DNA of 34,537 nt from Treponema sp. (GTDB lineage: Bacteria > Spirochaetota > Spirochaetia > Treponematales > Treponemataceae), in the NCBI GenBank assembly GCA_016290335.1, contig JAEETM010000040.1, forward strand, positions 1-34,537. Reading direction: 5' to 3'. Of this stretch, positions 8,123 to 15,741 are shown one piece after another (position 1 is the stretch's first letter; the number at the start of each line of letters is the position of its first letter). The position numbers were made by a program, and so were the translations under genes. The notes under the pieces were generated by a model. It did no database searches. It saw only the letters and a list, made by a program, of their open reading frames with translations, and was not told the DNA's origin.

Positions 8123-9094
8123 TTATAAAATCATACAAATTCCCAAAGATATTAAGAAACCACATATTTTTATTCCCGCATTTACGTTATTTGAATTAAT
8201 AAAGCCCACAGAAGTAATTCCTATTTTCGAAGAAGATGTTTCTCCATAACAATTACAATTCTCATAAGAAATTGAATTTATTATCCCAATATTTTGTTGT
8301 CTTCTAAAAGGATATAGTATTCCCCAAAGTTCTATTTTTCCACCAATTCTACCATACATTTTATCATAGAATTGAGACATTCTTAAAAAATGGCTATCTA
8401 TTGTTGTTGCATTGATATAAGGATAATATTCAACTTTTAATCCAAATTTGAAATTTTCATATATATTTACAATTGTCTTGATTCCTATCAAAGGGAACCA
8501 CAATGCTTGTTCATATGAGATAACTATTCCTGCTAGTTTTGTTTGTTCTTCATCCCCAGTCCAAATCTCTCCATTTTCTATCGGATATTGCAAATATCCA
8601 CTTTGAGCAGTATATTTTGTATTCCTATATGAAAAACCCGTAAAAGGAATCAACTGCAAGTTTTCATGAATTTTTAGTTTATAACCAATTATTGTTTTAA
8701 TAGAATAGTTCTTATCTACATATACATCGTGTTCAGAAAAATGAGAAATAACATTTGGTATCCCAGTAAGATAATCAAAATCATTCATTTTTCCTGATTT
8801 TATCGGAATAGCAGATTCATATTCTATTCCCACAATTATTTCCATAAAACCAATTTCTGTAAAAGAAGATATTATCGGAATTGCTGGAACATTCCATTGT
8901 AACTGACTTATGATATTATCATTCTCATATACACTTTCATTTGTAACAGAAGACCTAATCCCAATGTCAGAAAGAAAACTCAATTGAAAACCTGAAATAC
9001 AAAAAAGACTTTTACATATCATCATCATAAAAAAAATTAAGAAATTCTTTTTTGCTAATAAAATAATAATTCTAGAACGCAATTTAAAAATCAT
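8123..9094 (-). CDS. Omptin-like outer-membrane aspartic protease
   Basis: This 323-aa protein has a long N-terminal hydrophobic signal region (to about residue 34), followed by alternating aromatic beta-strands as in a beta-barrel. It carries the omptin catalytic pattern: Asp105-x-Asp107 in MNDFDYL and Asp233-x-His235 in TIDSHFL. The 128-residue spacing from first to third Asp compares with 127 in OmpT (Asp83, Asp85, Asp210, His212). His122 sits where OmpT has His101, and the FSYRNTKYTAQSG segment resembles OmpT ESRYSFTARGG. Omptins cleave between basic residues at the cell surface. The gene starts 3 bases after the upstream lipoprotein stop, without its own clear ribosome site, so translation is probably coupled. 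Similarity outside the motifs is low. It could be an inactive or re-purposed barrel. Confidence 0.68.
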   Translation of the reverse strand: MIFKLRSRIIILLAKKNFLIFFMMMICKSLFCISGFQLSFLSDIGIRSSVTNESVYENDNIISQLQWNVPAIPIISSFTEIGFMEIIVGIEYESAIPIKSGKMNDFDYLTGIPNVISHFSEHDVYVDKNYSIKTIIGYKLKIHENLQLIPFTGFSYRNTKYTAQSGYLQYPIENGEIWTGDEEQTKLAGIVISYEQALWFPLIGIKTIVNIYENFKFGLKVEYYPYINATTIDSHFLRMSQFYDKMYGRIGGKIELWGILYPFRRQQNIGIINSISYENCNCYGETSSSKIGITSVGFINSNNVNAGIKICGFLISLGICMIL

Positions 9095-9097
9095 ATT

Positions 9098-9493
9098 TTA
9101 TGGTACCGTAAACTCCCCATAACCATAAGTTTCTTCAAAAGGAGAATCTAGCCATACAACAATCTTTTCTCCAGATTCAAAAAATGGAGAAACCTCACAT
9201 TCTGCAATAACGCCTATCGATACAAACAGTGTAGTAGTATAAGATACATTTTCTACTTTATGTGTTATTTTTGTTTCTTCATATTTTGTGTATTCATTAG
9301 AAACAATTATATAATCATCAGCTGGTAATCCACCATCGATTCCATATCCTGTACAGTAAATTTTAAAGTGAGTACTATCAATAAACTCTATCTTTTCAAC
9401 TTTTAATGGCTGTTTTGTATTTAGCAAAAGACACGATGAGAATATAAAAAAAAATAAAATTAATATCATTACAAACACAAATTTAGTTTTCAT
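9098..9493 (-). CDS. Small lipoprotein
   Basis: This 131-aa protein has a strongly hydrophobic signal ending FIFSSC (acylated Cys21). The remaining 110 residues are predicted beta-rich, possibly one Ig-like or beta-sandwich domain, and are not recognised as any family. A GGAAAG ribosome site is present. It lies between the 784-aa lipoprotein (22 bp upstream) and the omptin-like gene (3 bp downstream), so it is probably part of one operon. A role as partner or chaperone of the protease is a guess from position. Confidence 0.65.
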   Translation of the reverse strand: MKTKFVFVMILILFFFIFSSCLLLNTKQPLKVEKIEFIDSTHFKIYCTGYGIDGGLPADDYIIVSNEYTKYEETKITHKVENVSYTTTLFVSIGVIAECEVSPFFESGEKIVVWLDSPFEETYGYGEFTVP

Positions 9494-9515
9494 ATACGTT
9501 TTCTTTCCTAATTTA

Positions 9516-11870
9516 CTATAAAGTTAATGTCCATAAAGAATAATTCTTTTTCTCTTTTCGTAATTGGTTCGGTAATACAACATCATCTTTCTTTTCTATC
9601 TTAAAAGGTGTACCAGCAATACCTATATTTACACCATAAGCAGCTCTTAATTCCAGACCACCTCCAAAAATACAATAAAACTCTAAAGATTCTGGTGTAG
9701 TTAATGAATCATTAACATTAAGTTTTAATCCACAACCAATATCTAATGAAGGACCAATTTTTATTCCTCCATATAAACAATTTGCAACTGTTATTCCAGG
9801 TTCAAAATAAATATAAGGCCTGATACACATTTCTAAACTACTAGATTGTATCTTTACAAATGGAATAGTAGTTATTTCTGATACAGGTCCAACAAAACTC
9901 GCTGTTTTATTAATTACATTTCCCTTAACATATGGATAACAATAAATACCGGTTGGAATCGTTATCTTTAATTTCCATACCTTAATACTTTTTGTCTTAA
10001 CCCCATAATCAATCCCCATATCAAAGCCTGCAGCATAAAGACCTGTAAACCCTGCATAAAAAGATGTTGTTACTGTTCCCTTTAACGTAACACTTGCTGG
10101 TATTTCCAATCCACCACATAAAGAAAATTGTAATGTAACAACCCCTATAGTAATAGGTGGAGCATTAAGCATACTTAAATTTATATTAACAAGTTTTTCT
10201 TCAGCAGAACAACAAAGCTTTGGAATTTCTTCTGTTGGATACTTTGCTAATATCTTTGTCATTTCAAGACTAGTATCTGCAGAAATATACACTCCTGCAT
10301 AAATTCCTCCTTCAATATTTGAAAAGGTAATTTTAAAATGCCCCATTATCCCCAATGACAATTTTGCTTTGTTATCTATCTCTTTTGGAATGTTTGTTTT
10401 TGGTGAAGTTTTTAACACTTTTACAATTTCTTCAAAAGTCCCAGTTTTTCCCTTCAAATCTTTATTTTTTTCAGATTGTGATACAGATTCATTTACATCT
10501 CCTTGTAATTGTTGTATAAACTTTTTCCACCCAGGAAATGTATATGAACAATTCTTAATAGGATAAAAGCATTTAAACTCAGTATCAATATCCTTTTTTT
10601 GAGAAATATAATCACTATAATTATTTGCAGTTCCTATTGTTGATGCACTTCGTTGAATTTCACAATTCTCAAGTGTTTCACATTCTGGATTTGATATTAA
10701 AACACTGAGTAATGGAAAAATCGAAGCAATACTATTATTATTCAAACTAACATCAGGACAATAATCGGAGAAAAAGGTTTTTAATAAATATCTGTTAAAC
10801 TGAACAACATTTTCTTGAGTTGTGCAATCAAGGGTATTAATAAGATCTATTACTTCTGGCATATCAATTGGCAAATCATTTTCAATTGCAAGTTCTATTA
10901 TTAGATTACGTAATTCGAGAATCTTGTTTAATAAATCTATGCCAGAAATATCTACATCAATACTATTTATAATTGATTTAGGTAATACATTCAAAAATTC
11001 ATCAACTGCCATATAATCATCAAACTCTTCAGAATAAAAGTAATAATCTGTTTTTTTTATTTCTTCAGTTACATCTAATTCTTCATCTTCTATAGTTCTA
11101 GCATTTTTAAAAGATGTTTTATTAATTATTTTTTGGTATGTTCCTGTTATAGAATCCATCACATAATCACCATTTATTAGTCCTTGTACTACAGCTCTAT
11201 CTGTTGAATTAACCTCATATTTATTTACAATGAATTTTCCGTCTGGATTAATTCCCATTATCCCACTAGGATAAATACCCCTACTGTATTGTTCTGGCAA
11301 AATTGAAAACATCGATGTATTTCTTGTTTCTTGGTTACTTAAAAACGTTAACCATAATGCTTTTTCAAAAGAAGGTCTTTTTCTTAATGGATAATCATAT
11401 TTTAAATCATAATATCCATCAAAATTTATATCTATACACTCTCCTCTTCGTAAAATAAAAGAGTTTTGGAATTTAAATAATCCTGCTGTATCATAATAAA
11501 AGTAAGTAAAACAAATTTCATTCTCATTAATGAAATTTATCGTAATATATCCATATATAGCTGTATCCTCTTTATCTGTAAAGACAATTTCATCAGAATA
11601 AACTTCCCGACAAACAACTGTTCCCAATCGTACACCTATGTTTACACCATTTGCAAGTTGTCCTGTTGATGGATTTTCAGGATTATAGAGCACACTTCCA
11701 CCCATAAAAGCATTATGCTTCAAATTTTGAAAATTTAATTCATCACTAATATCTGTCAATTGGATTTCATTTTTACTTTGAAATGGGAAAGAACACCCTG
11801 AAAAAAATATCACACTTTCCATAATTATTGTTAACAAAATTACATTTCTAAAAAAAATGTTTTTTATCAT
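9516..11870 (-). CDS. Large lipoprotein of unknown function (784 aa)
   Basis: A signal ending FFSGC gives a lipoprotein. The start at 11870 is preferred over an ATG at 11882, because a GGAG ribosome site (11877-11880) overlaps that upstream ATG and is correctly spaced for 11870. The N-terminal 300 residues contain beta-rich segments on calcium- or adhesion-like acidic sequence. The middle is helical with several Cys (CETLENCEIQRS). The C-terminal 250 residues have repeated Gly/aromatic strands (e.g. IKIGPSLDIGCGLKLNV) reminiscent of a barrel or beta-prism. No family is recognised. It is the first gene of the minus-strand operon leading to the proteases, and a plausible substrate or surface partner of them (inference). 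Confidence 0.65.
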   Translation of the reverse strand: MIKNIFFRNVILLTIIMESVIFFSGCSFPFQSKNEIQLTDISDELNFQNLKHNAFMGGSVLYNPENPSTGQLANGVNIGVRLGTVVCREVYSDEIVFTDKEDTAIYGYITINFINENEICFTYFYYDTAGLFKFQNSFILRRGECIDINFDGYYDLKYDYPLRKRPSFEKALWLTFLSNQETRNTSMFSILPEQYSRGIYPSGIMGINPDGKFIVNKYEVNSTDRAVVQGLINGDYVMDSITGTYQKIINKTSFKNARTIEDEELDVTEEIKKTDYYFYSEEFDDYMAVDEFLNVLPKSIINSIDVDISGIDLLNKILELRNLIIELAIENDLPIDMPEVIDLINTLDCTTQENVVQFNRYLLKTFFSDYCPDVSLNNNSIASIFPLLSVLISNPECETLENCEIQRSASTIGTANNYSDYISQKKDIDTEFKCFYPIKNCSYTFPGWKKFIQQLQGDVNESVSQSEKNKDLKGKTGTFEEIVKVLKTSPKTNIPKEIDNKAKLSLGIMGHFKITFSNIEGGIYAGVYISADTSLEMTKILAKYPTEEIPKLCCSAEEKLVNINLSMLNAPPITIGVVTLQFSLCGGLEIPASVTLKGTVTTSFYAGFTGLYAAGFDMGIDYGVKTKSIKVWKLKITIPTGIYCYPYVKGNVINKTASFVGPVSEITTIPFVKIQSSSLEMCIRPYIYFEPGITVANCLYGGIKIGPSLDIGCGLKLNVNDSLTTPESLEFYCIFGGGLELRAAYGVNIGIAGTPFKIEKKDDVVLPNQLRKEKKNYSLWTLTL

Positions 11871-11943
11871 AAAGAACTCCATTTTTAGAATTAAATACTT
11901 GTCAATATTTTTTTATAACTTTACTTGTATCAAATAATAATTC

Positions 11944-11987
11944 AAGGTCATATTGAGTACAAAAAGGTCATATTAAGGTAATATGAC
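11944..11987. promoter_or_regulatory. Candidate operator: direct repeats and perfect palindrome
   Basis: AAGGTCATATT occurs twice (11944-11954 and 11964-11974), exactly 20 bp apart, about two helical turns. The second copy is also the left arm of a perfect palindrome: GTCATATT (11967-11974), a 5-bp spacer, and AATATGAC (11980-11987). It lies in the divergent region between the large lipoprotein and the 182-aa/membrane-HTH operon. Three half-sites on the same face of the helix suggest a cooperative regulator. The membrane-HTH protein is the obvious candidate but is unproven. Confidence 0.5.
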
Positions 11988-12040
11988 ATCTAGTAGTTGT
12001 CACACTCAATCGTAATTAATAATATTAAATCTATAGAAGT

Positions 12041-12081
12041 TTGTAACATTTAGTTTGAAAAAAAACTAAATGATGTTACAA
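12041..12081. promoter_or_regulatory. Long inverted repeat upstream of the 182-aa gene
   Basis: TTGTAACA plus TTTAGTTT (12041-12056) pair with AAACTAAA (12063-12070) and TGTTACAA (12074-12081), giving 16 pairs interrupted only by a 3-base bulge. A TATAAT box (12086-12091) follows directly, with no matching -35 because the repeat occupies that position. It may be an operator or activator site for the downstream operon. It also resembles a terminator (short T-run at 12082-12086). The ribosome site GAGGAG is at 12098-12103. Confidence 0.5.
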
Positions 12082-12110
12082 TTTTTATAATACAGACGAG
12101 GAGATAAAAA

Positions 12111-12659
12111 ATGAAGGATTCAAACCTTGCTTACAATTCAAACGAATGTTTCTGGAGCTTACCAGAATGGTCTTATCTTGTAAATGAGATTACAAAGGTT
12201 TTCAGGTTATCAAGCAAAGAAAAAGAAAAGCTTAACAATAGCATTACTGCAAGAATAATTGCTACTATACCTTTTGAAGCGAAATGTGAAGAACCAGAAA
12301 GAACTGCGATTGCTCATTTATGCCTTTATATGGCTGAATTAAAGGGATTTCAGAAATACTGTTCCCACCAGCCAAGTGATGATTCCAATCTTTTTAACCG
12401 ATTGGCTTTTATATCTACTTTCGAAGGTGGTAACCAAGAGATTATTAATCATGGGATGAATATTCTTGCCTTAATAATGCTTGAAGGTTATAAAAAATCT
12501 GAAAAAATAGATAGCGAAAACGGTACCTATAATCCTTTAGTTTCGAAGGCTTGGGATTATCAAACAGAAAAGAATAAATTAATTTGGGAAATAAATAAAA
12601 TTGAAGTACCTAATATTGATTGGGTTTTTAAATATATACCTTTCAATTATTGGCAATAA
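12111..12659 (+). CDS. Hypothetical 182-aa helical protein
   Basis: It is a soluble, mostly helical protein with no signal peptide or membrane segment and no recognised family. Aromatic residues at both ends (CFWSLPEWSYLV near the N-terminus, DWVFKYIPFNYW at the C-terminus) are notable. GAGGAG at the right distance supports the ATG. The stop is followed after 2 bases by the ATG of the membrane-HTH gene, so the two are almost certainly translated together. A partner or modulator of that regulator is a reasonable guess. Confidence 0.65.
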   Translation: MKDSNLAYNSNECFWSLPEWSYLVNEITKVFRLSSKEKEKLNNSITARIIATIPFEAKCEEPERTAIAHLCLYMAELKGFQKYCSHQPSDDSNLFNRLAFISTFEGGNQEIINHGMNILALIMLEGYKKSEKIDSENGTYNPLVSKAWDYQTEKNKLIWEINKIEVPNIDWVFKYIPFNYWQ

Positions 12660-12661
12660 TT

Positions 12662-13462
12662 ATGAACAGGCCTCTATACTCTCATAATGCATTAAAGGCA
12701 TTTCGTCTTTTTTCACTTATTGCTGTTATTATTTTATGTATTTCAAATACACGTATAATAACTTCGATTGGATTCCGAGATTTAATAGATGATACTTTTA
12801 AATTATTTACTTTTATTTGCAACTCTATTTCTATAGTTTTATTTTCCACTGTCATACTTTATCCATCTAAAATTGGCATCTGCTGTGCTATTGCGTTTAT
12901 TGACAGTGCAATCATTTTTATTTTTGAACCTAAAAATAATATGTCAATAATCCTGTATTTTTTAACAATAGCTTCTTTGTATGCACGCGGATTTTTCAAT
13001 AAAAATAAAAAAATCAAAAATATTATTGTATCTACACTTTATTTGGGGCTGATTCTTACAGAAATTAGATTTAAGGATGAAGATTTAATTACCATCTTCC
13101 TTGATAAAGCTGCATATACTTTTGTTCTTTTACTTTTTACATTTTTCATAAAGGCGTATTTGACAAATCAATTTGAAGCAATTGAATTACACCACAAGCT
13201 TGATATAAAAAAATATCAAAACCTTACAAAACGCGATGCTCAATGGCTGATTGATATTTTAAACCGTAAAAAATATCAAAGTATAGCAATTGATGAAAAA
13301 CTATCGATTGGAACTGTAAAGAACAGATTACGCTTTATTTTTGACGAGCTTTGTGTTGGCGACAAACAAGGCTTTATAAACACCTATTCCGATTTTGAAA
13401 TCTGTTACGGTGATGAATTGACAAACAAACCGGAAGAAAATCCCATCACGGACAATGCATAA
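12662..13462 (+). CDS. Integral-membrane HTH protein
   Basis: This 266-aa protein has about five hydrophobic segments in residues 15-165 (for example LFSLIAVIILCISN and AYTFVLLLFTFFIKAYL). A cytoplasmic C-terminal LuxR/sigma-4-like helix-turn-helix follows (about residues 190-235: KRDAQWLIDILNRK then LSIGTVKNRLRFIFDEL). It is probably a membrane-bound one-component sensor-regulator. The ATG at 12662 is preferred over an in-frame TTG at 12650 inside the previous gene. No good ribosome site is seen, so coupling is likely. The stop codon abuts repeat copy B. A fragment of a second copy of this gene is preserved at 5375-5440. It may control the divergent lipoprotein/protease operon. Confidence 0.7.
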   Translation: MNRPLYSHNALKAFRLFSLIAVIILCISNTRIITSIGFRDLIDDTFKLFTFICNSISIVLFSTVILYPSKIGICCAIAFIDSAIIFIFEPKNNMSIILYFLTIASLYARGFFNKNKKIKNIIVSTLYLGLILTEIRFKDEDLITIFLDKAAYTFVLLLFTFFIKAYLTNQFEAIELHHKLDIKKYQNLTKRDAQWLIDILNRKKYQSIAIDEKLSIGTVKNRLRFIFDELCVGDKQGFINTYSDFEICYGDELTNKPEENPITDNA

Positions 13463-13663
13463 AATAACGGAGGTTTACACTTATGAATGGACAGATGACA
13501 AAATATAAGAAAAGCCTTTCAAAAACTCCAAAACCAATTCCTTTTAGCGAGATAAAGGGGACAATGGATTATCGGGGACTGTTAGCCTATGCAAAATCGC
13601 AGGGGAAGAAAGTCTCGGAGCTTACTCAAAAAGAAAAAATGAAGTTTTACATTGAGTAGAACT
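13461..13663 (+). repeat. 203-bp direct repeat, copy B (includes acetyltransferase 3' relic)
   Basis: It is 197/203 identical to 6004-6206. Bases 13461-13508 still encode the last 15 residues of the acetyltransferase (KITEVYTYEWTDDKI) and its stop, but the rest of that gene is absent. The copy starts exactly at the stop codon of the membrane-HTH gene and ends about 23 bp before the leuB stop. Confidence 0.95.
13483..13659 (+). CDS. 58-aa conserved small protein, copy B
   Basis: It is identical to copy A except Lys for Glu at residue 10 (five other base changes are silent). The CGGAGG ribosome site is retained. Here the acetyltransferase partner is reduced to its last codons. The small gene instead follows the membrane-HTH gene, 20 bases after that stop. 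If the 58-aa protein is an antitoxin-like antagonist, this would be a solitary copy. Confidence 0.72.
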   Translation: MNGQMTKYKKSLSKTPKPIPFSEIKGTMDYRGLLAYAKSQGKKVSELTQKEKMKFYIE

Positions 13664-13686
13664 GCTGGATACAAAAAGACTATTTC

Positions 13687-14778
13687 TTATACACCCAATG
13701 CCTTTACAACAAGTTCCCCCATTTCTCCTGTACCGACCAATTTTCCAGCAGCGCGTACAGCTTCTGGGTCACCGGCAATATCAGCAGTGCGCCAGCCGGA
13801 ATCAAGCACTGAATTTACAGCGGCTTCAACGGCAGAGGCTTCCTTTTCCAGCTTAAAGTCGTAACGAAGCATAAGTGCCACAGACAATATTGTAGCCAGA
13901 GGATTTGCCAAATCTTTTCCGGCAATGTCGGGGGCAGAACCGTGAATTGGTTCGTATACGCCGGGGCCGGTGCCGTCGCCAATGGAAGCAGAGGCAAGCA
14001 TTCCGATTGAGCCGGTAATCTGGGCGGCTTCGTCAGAAAGGATGTCGCCGAACATATTGCTTGTGGCAATTACATCAAACTGGGCAGGATTTTTTACAAG
14101 CTGCATTGCGGCATTATCTACAAGAAGGTAGCTGAGCTCAACTTCAGGGTATTCAGCCTTTATGTTTTCTGCAACCTTTCGCCACAAACGACTTGAAATA
14201 AGAATGTTTGTTTTATCTACAACGCAAAGCTTTTTCTTACGCTTCATTGCAGCTTCAAAGCCAACACGAAGAATCCGTTCGATTTCTGCATACGAATATT
14301 TTTCGGTATCCCAGGCAGTAGTTCCATCATCAGAAACACCACGGTCTCCAAAGTAAATACCACCGGTAAGCTCACGAACGATTAAAATATTGATTCCGCC
14401 GGCTGTAAGCTCATCCTTTAACGGACTTGCCGCCTTTAACTGAGGGAACATAACCGCCGGACGAAGATTGGCATAAACCTTAAGCCCGCCCCGCAGCCTC
14501 ATCAGAGCTTTTTCCGGGCGAACAGAAGCATCATGAAAATCCCACTTTGGACCGCCAACTGCACCAAGAAGTACAGAATCCGCTTTACGACAGATTTCAA
14601 GCTGATCTTCCGGAAAAGGGTCGTTAAACTTATCTATTGCAATACCACCGGCAATAACGCTTTTATAAGAAAAATGATGTCCAAACTTTTCTCCAACAGC
14701 GTTCAAAACCTTTACAGCCTGAGCAACAACATCTGGACCAATTCCATCGCCGGGAATTAAAGCAATCGTTTTATTCAT
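13687..14778 (-). CDS. leuB: 3-isopropylmalate dehydrogenase
   Basis: This 363-aa enzyme catalyses NAD-dependent oxidative decarboxylation of 3-isopropylmalate in leucine synthesis. The N-terminus [14 protein letters not shown], the [14 protein letters not shown] segment with the substrate-binding arginines, DKTNIL, the metal-binding aspartates in [13 protein letters not shown], and the NAD-binding [14 protein letters not shown] are all present. Length is typical. GAGG lies 8 bases before the ATG. The 3' end is close to repeat copy B with no clear terminator between. Confidence 0.95.
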   Translation of the reverse strand: MNKTIALIPGDGIGPDVVAQAVKVLNAVGEKFGHHFSYKSVIAGGIAIDKFNDPFPEDQLEICRKADSVLLGAVGGPKWDFHDASVRPEKALMRLRGGLKVYANLRPAVMFPQLKAASPLKDELTAGGINILIVRELTGGIYFGDRGVSDDGTTAWDTEKYSYAEIERILRVGFEAAMKRKKKLCVVDKTNILISSRLWRKVAENIKAEYPEVELSYLLVDNAAMQLVKNPAQFDVIATSNMFGDILSDEAAQITGSIGMLASASIGDGTGPGVYEPIHGSAPDIAGKDLANPLATILSVALMLRYDFKLEKEASAVEAAVNSVLDSGWRTADIAGDPEAVRAAGKLVGTGEMGELVVKALGV

Positions 14779-14832
14779 TTTACAACCTCATCAAAACAGC
14801 AACCTTAAAGTGTCACCAACACCCAAAAGTGT

Positions 14833-15609
14833 CTACAATACAATTACATCTTCAAAGCCAGCCGAAAGCATAAACTGTCTTACAACTTTTCTTGCATATT
14901 CTTTTGCTTCCTGCATTATTCCTTCCGACTTTATTTCGTCCAGCGCATCCTCGCGGGATTTTTCAATCTCGTTGAAAACTTCTTCAAGCGTAATAGGAAC
15001 AAAAATGCTCTGCTGTTCATCAAAAACTTCCTGAGAAACAATATCGTTGCCAAGGATTTCTACCGGTGGCAAAGTGATTACTATAGATTTTTCATCCTCA
15101 GAAACCTCGTATTTACAGGCAGTCATATCTGCAATTCCAACACGCACAATTCCCGTGTATTTGATTATGCTGTAGCTTTTTGAAAAGCCGATTTTTGTAG
15201 ATTTTTTGATGGAAACGATGTCGCTGTACTTATATTTCATGGAAACAAGCTCCTGACAGTACAAAAGCTGGTCCTGAATTACCACAGATTTCTTTTCTGT
15301 AACGGTTGGAATTATAGGAGATTCAACTATTGTTTTTCTAAGAACGCTGATTGCAAAAAGCCCGCCGCCGACCAGGGAGCAAAGCAAAATAAGTATGATG
15401 ATGATTTTTGTTAAAATCCTGTTGATTCCAGAATGCTCTTTTTGTCTGCGAACCTTGTGCGGCTTTTTAGCTGGTTGAACTGGTTGAACTTTTTGAGGCT
15501 TTGGATTTTTTGGAGGATTTTCTTCCATTTTTTCTTCTGCCAGAGCTTCATTTATAGCTTCCGCCTTTGCCATTAATCCTGATTTTTTTCTATTATCTTC
15601 ATTATTCAT
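14833..15609 (-). CDS. DUF4230-like membrane-anchored protein
   Basis: This 258-aa protein has a charged, Pro/Lys-rich N-terminal 60 residues and one membrane segment (KIIIILILLCSLVGGGLFAIS). An exported domain follows with DUF4230-like patterns: LVSMKYKYSDIVSIKK, then KYTGIVRVGIADM and VITLPPVEIL. The C-terminal helix (DEIKSEGIMQEAKEYARKVV) also fits. The function of DUF4230 is not established. The ATG at 15609 is preferred over an in-frame TTG at 15627, which overlaps the -10 element. It is divergent from hflK-hflC and shares their intergenic region. Confidence 0.65.
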   Translation of the reverse strand: MNNEDNRKKSGLMAKAEAINEALAEEKMEENPPKNPKPQKVQPVQPAKKPHKVRRQKEHSGINRILTKIIIILILLCSLVGGGLFAISVLRKTIVESPIIPTVTEKKSVVIQDQLLYCQELVSMKYKYSDIVSIKKSTKIGFSKSYSIIKYTGIVRVGIADMTACKYEVSEDEKSIVITLPPVEILGNDIVSQEVFDEQQSIFVPITLEEVFNEIEKSREDALDEIKSEGIMQEAKEYARKVVRQFMLSAGFEDVIVL

Positions 15610-15616
15610 ATCTATT

Positions 15617-15644
15617 ATTATACCCAAGATTTACGATTTGTCTT
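15617..15644 (-). promoter_or_regulatory. Promoter of the DUF4230-like gene (possibly leaderless)
   Basis: On the minus strand: AAGACA (-35, 4/6) at 15639-15644, a 16-bp spacer and a perfect TATAAT at 15617-15622. The expected start of transcription is at about 15610, one base before the ATG at 15609, and no ribosome site is seen. The mRNA may be leaderless. Confidence 0.4.
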
Positions 15645-15652
15645 GTTTTTTC

Positions 15653-15682
15653 TTGTTTTATTTACTATGTTTTAAATACAAT
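15653..15682 (+). promoter_or_regulatory. Weak promoter candidate for hflKC
   Basis: TTGTTT (3/6) at 15653-15658, an 18-bp spacer and TACAAT (5/6) at 15677-15682. Position is right for hflK, with a leader of about 50 bases. Confidence 0.3.
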
Positions 15683-15691
15683 TTGCAATTC

Positions 15692-15724
15692 AAGGAAACG
15701 CTGCGCCACTGCTCGCGTTTCTTT
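15692..15724 (+). promoter_or_regulatory. Leader hairpin before hflK
   Basis: AAGGAAACGC (15692-15701) pairs with GCGTTTCTTT (15715-15724) over 10 positions with one G-U pair and a 13-base loop. It ends about 8 bases before the AGGAGA ribosome site. No T-run follows, so it is not a terminator. It could affect mRNA stability or translation. Confidence 0.4.
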
Positions 15725-15741
15725 AAACACAGGAGACAGAA

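Noticed and set aside
12650..12661. TTG start for the membrane-HTH gene
   Set aside because: It overlaps the preceding gene. The ATG at 12662, two bases after that gene's stop, is the better coupled start.
6004..13663. Repeats as integron attC sites or transposon ends
   Set aside because: They are 203 bp, carry a protein-coding gene with silent differences, and no integrase or transposase lies in the window. They lack the short imperfect-palindrome form of attC.
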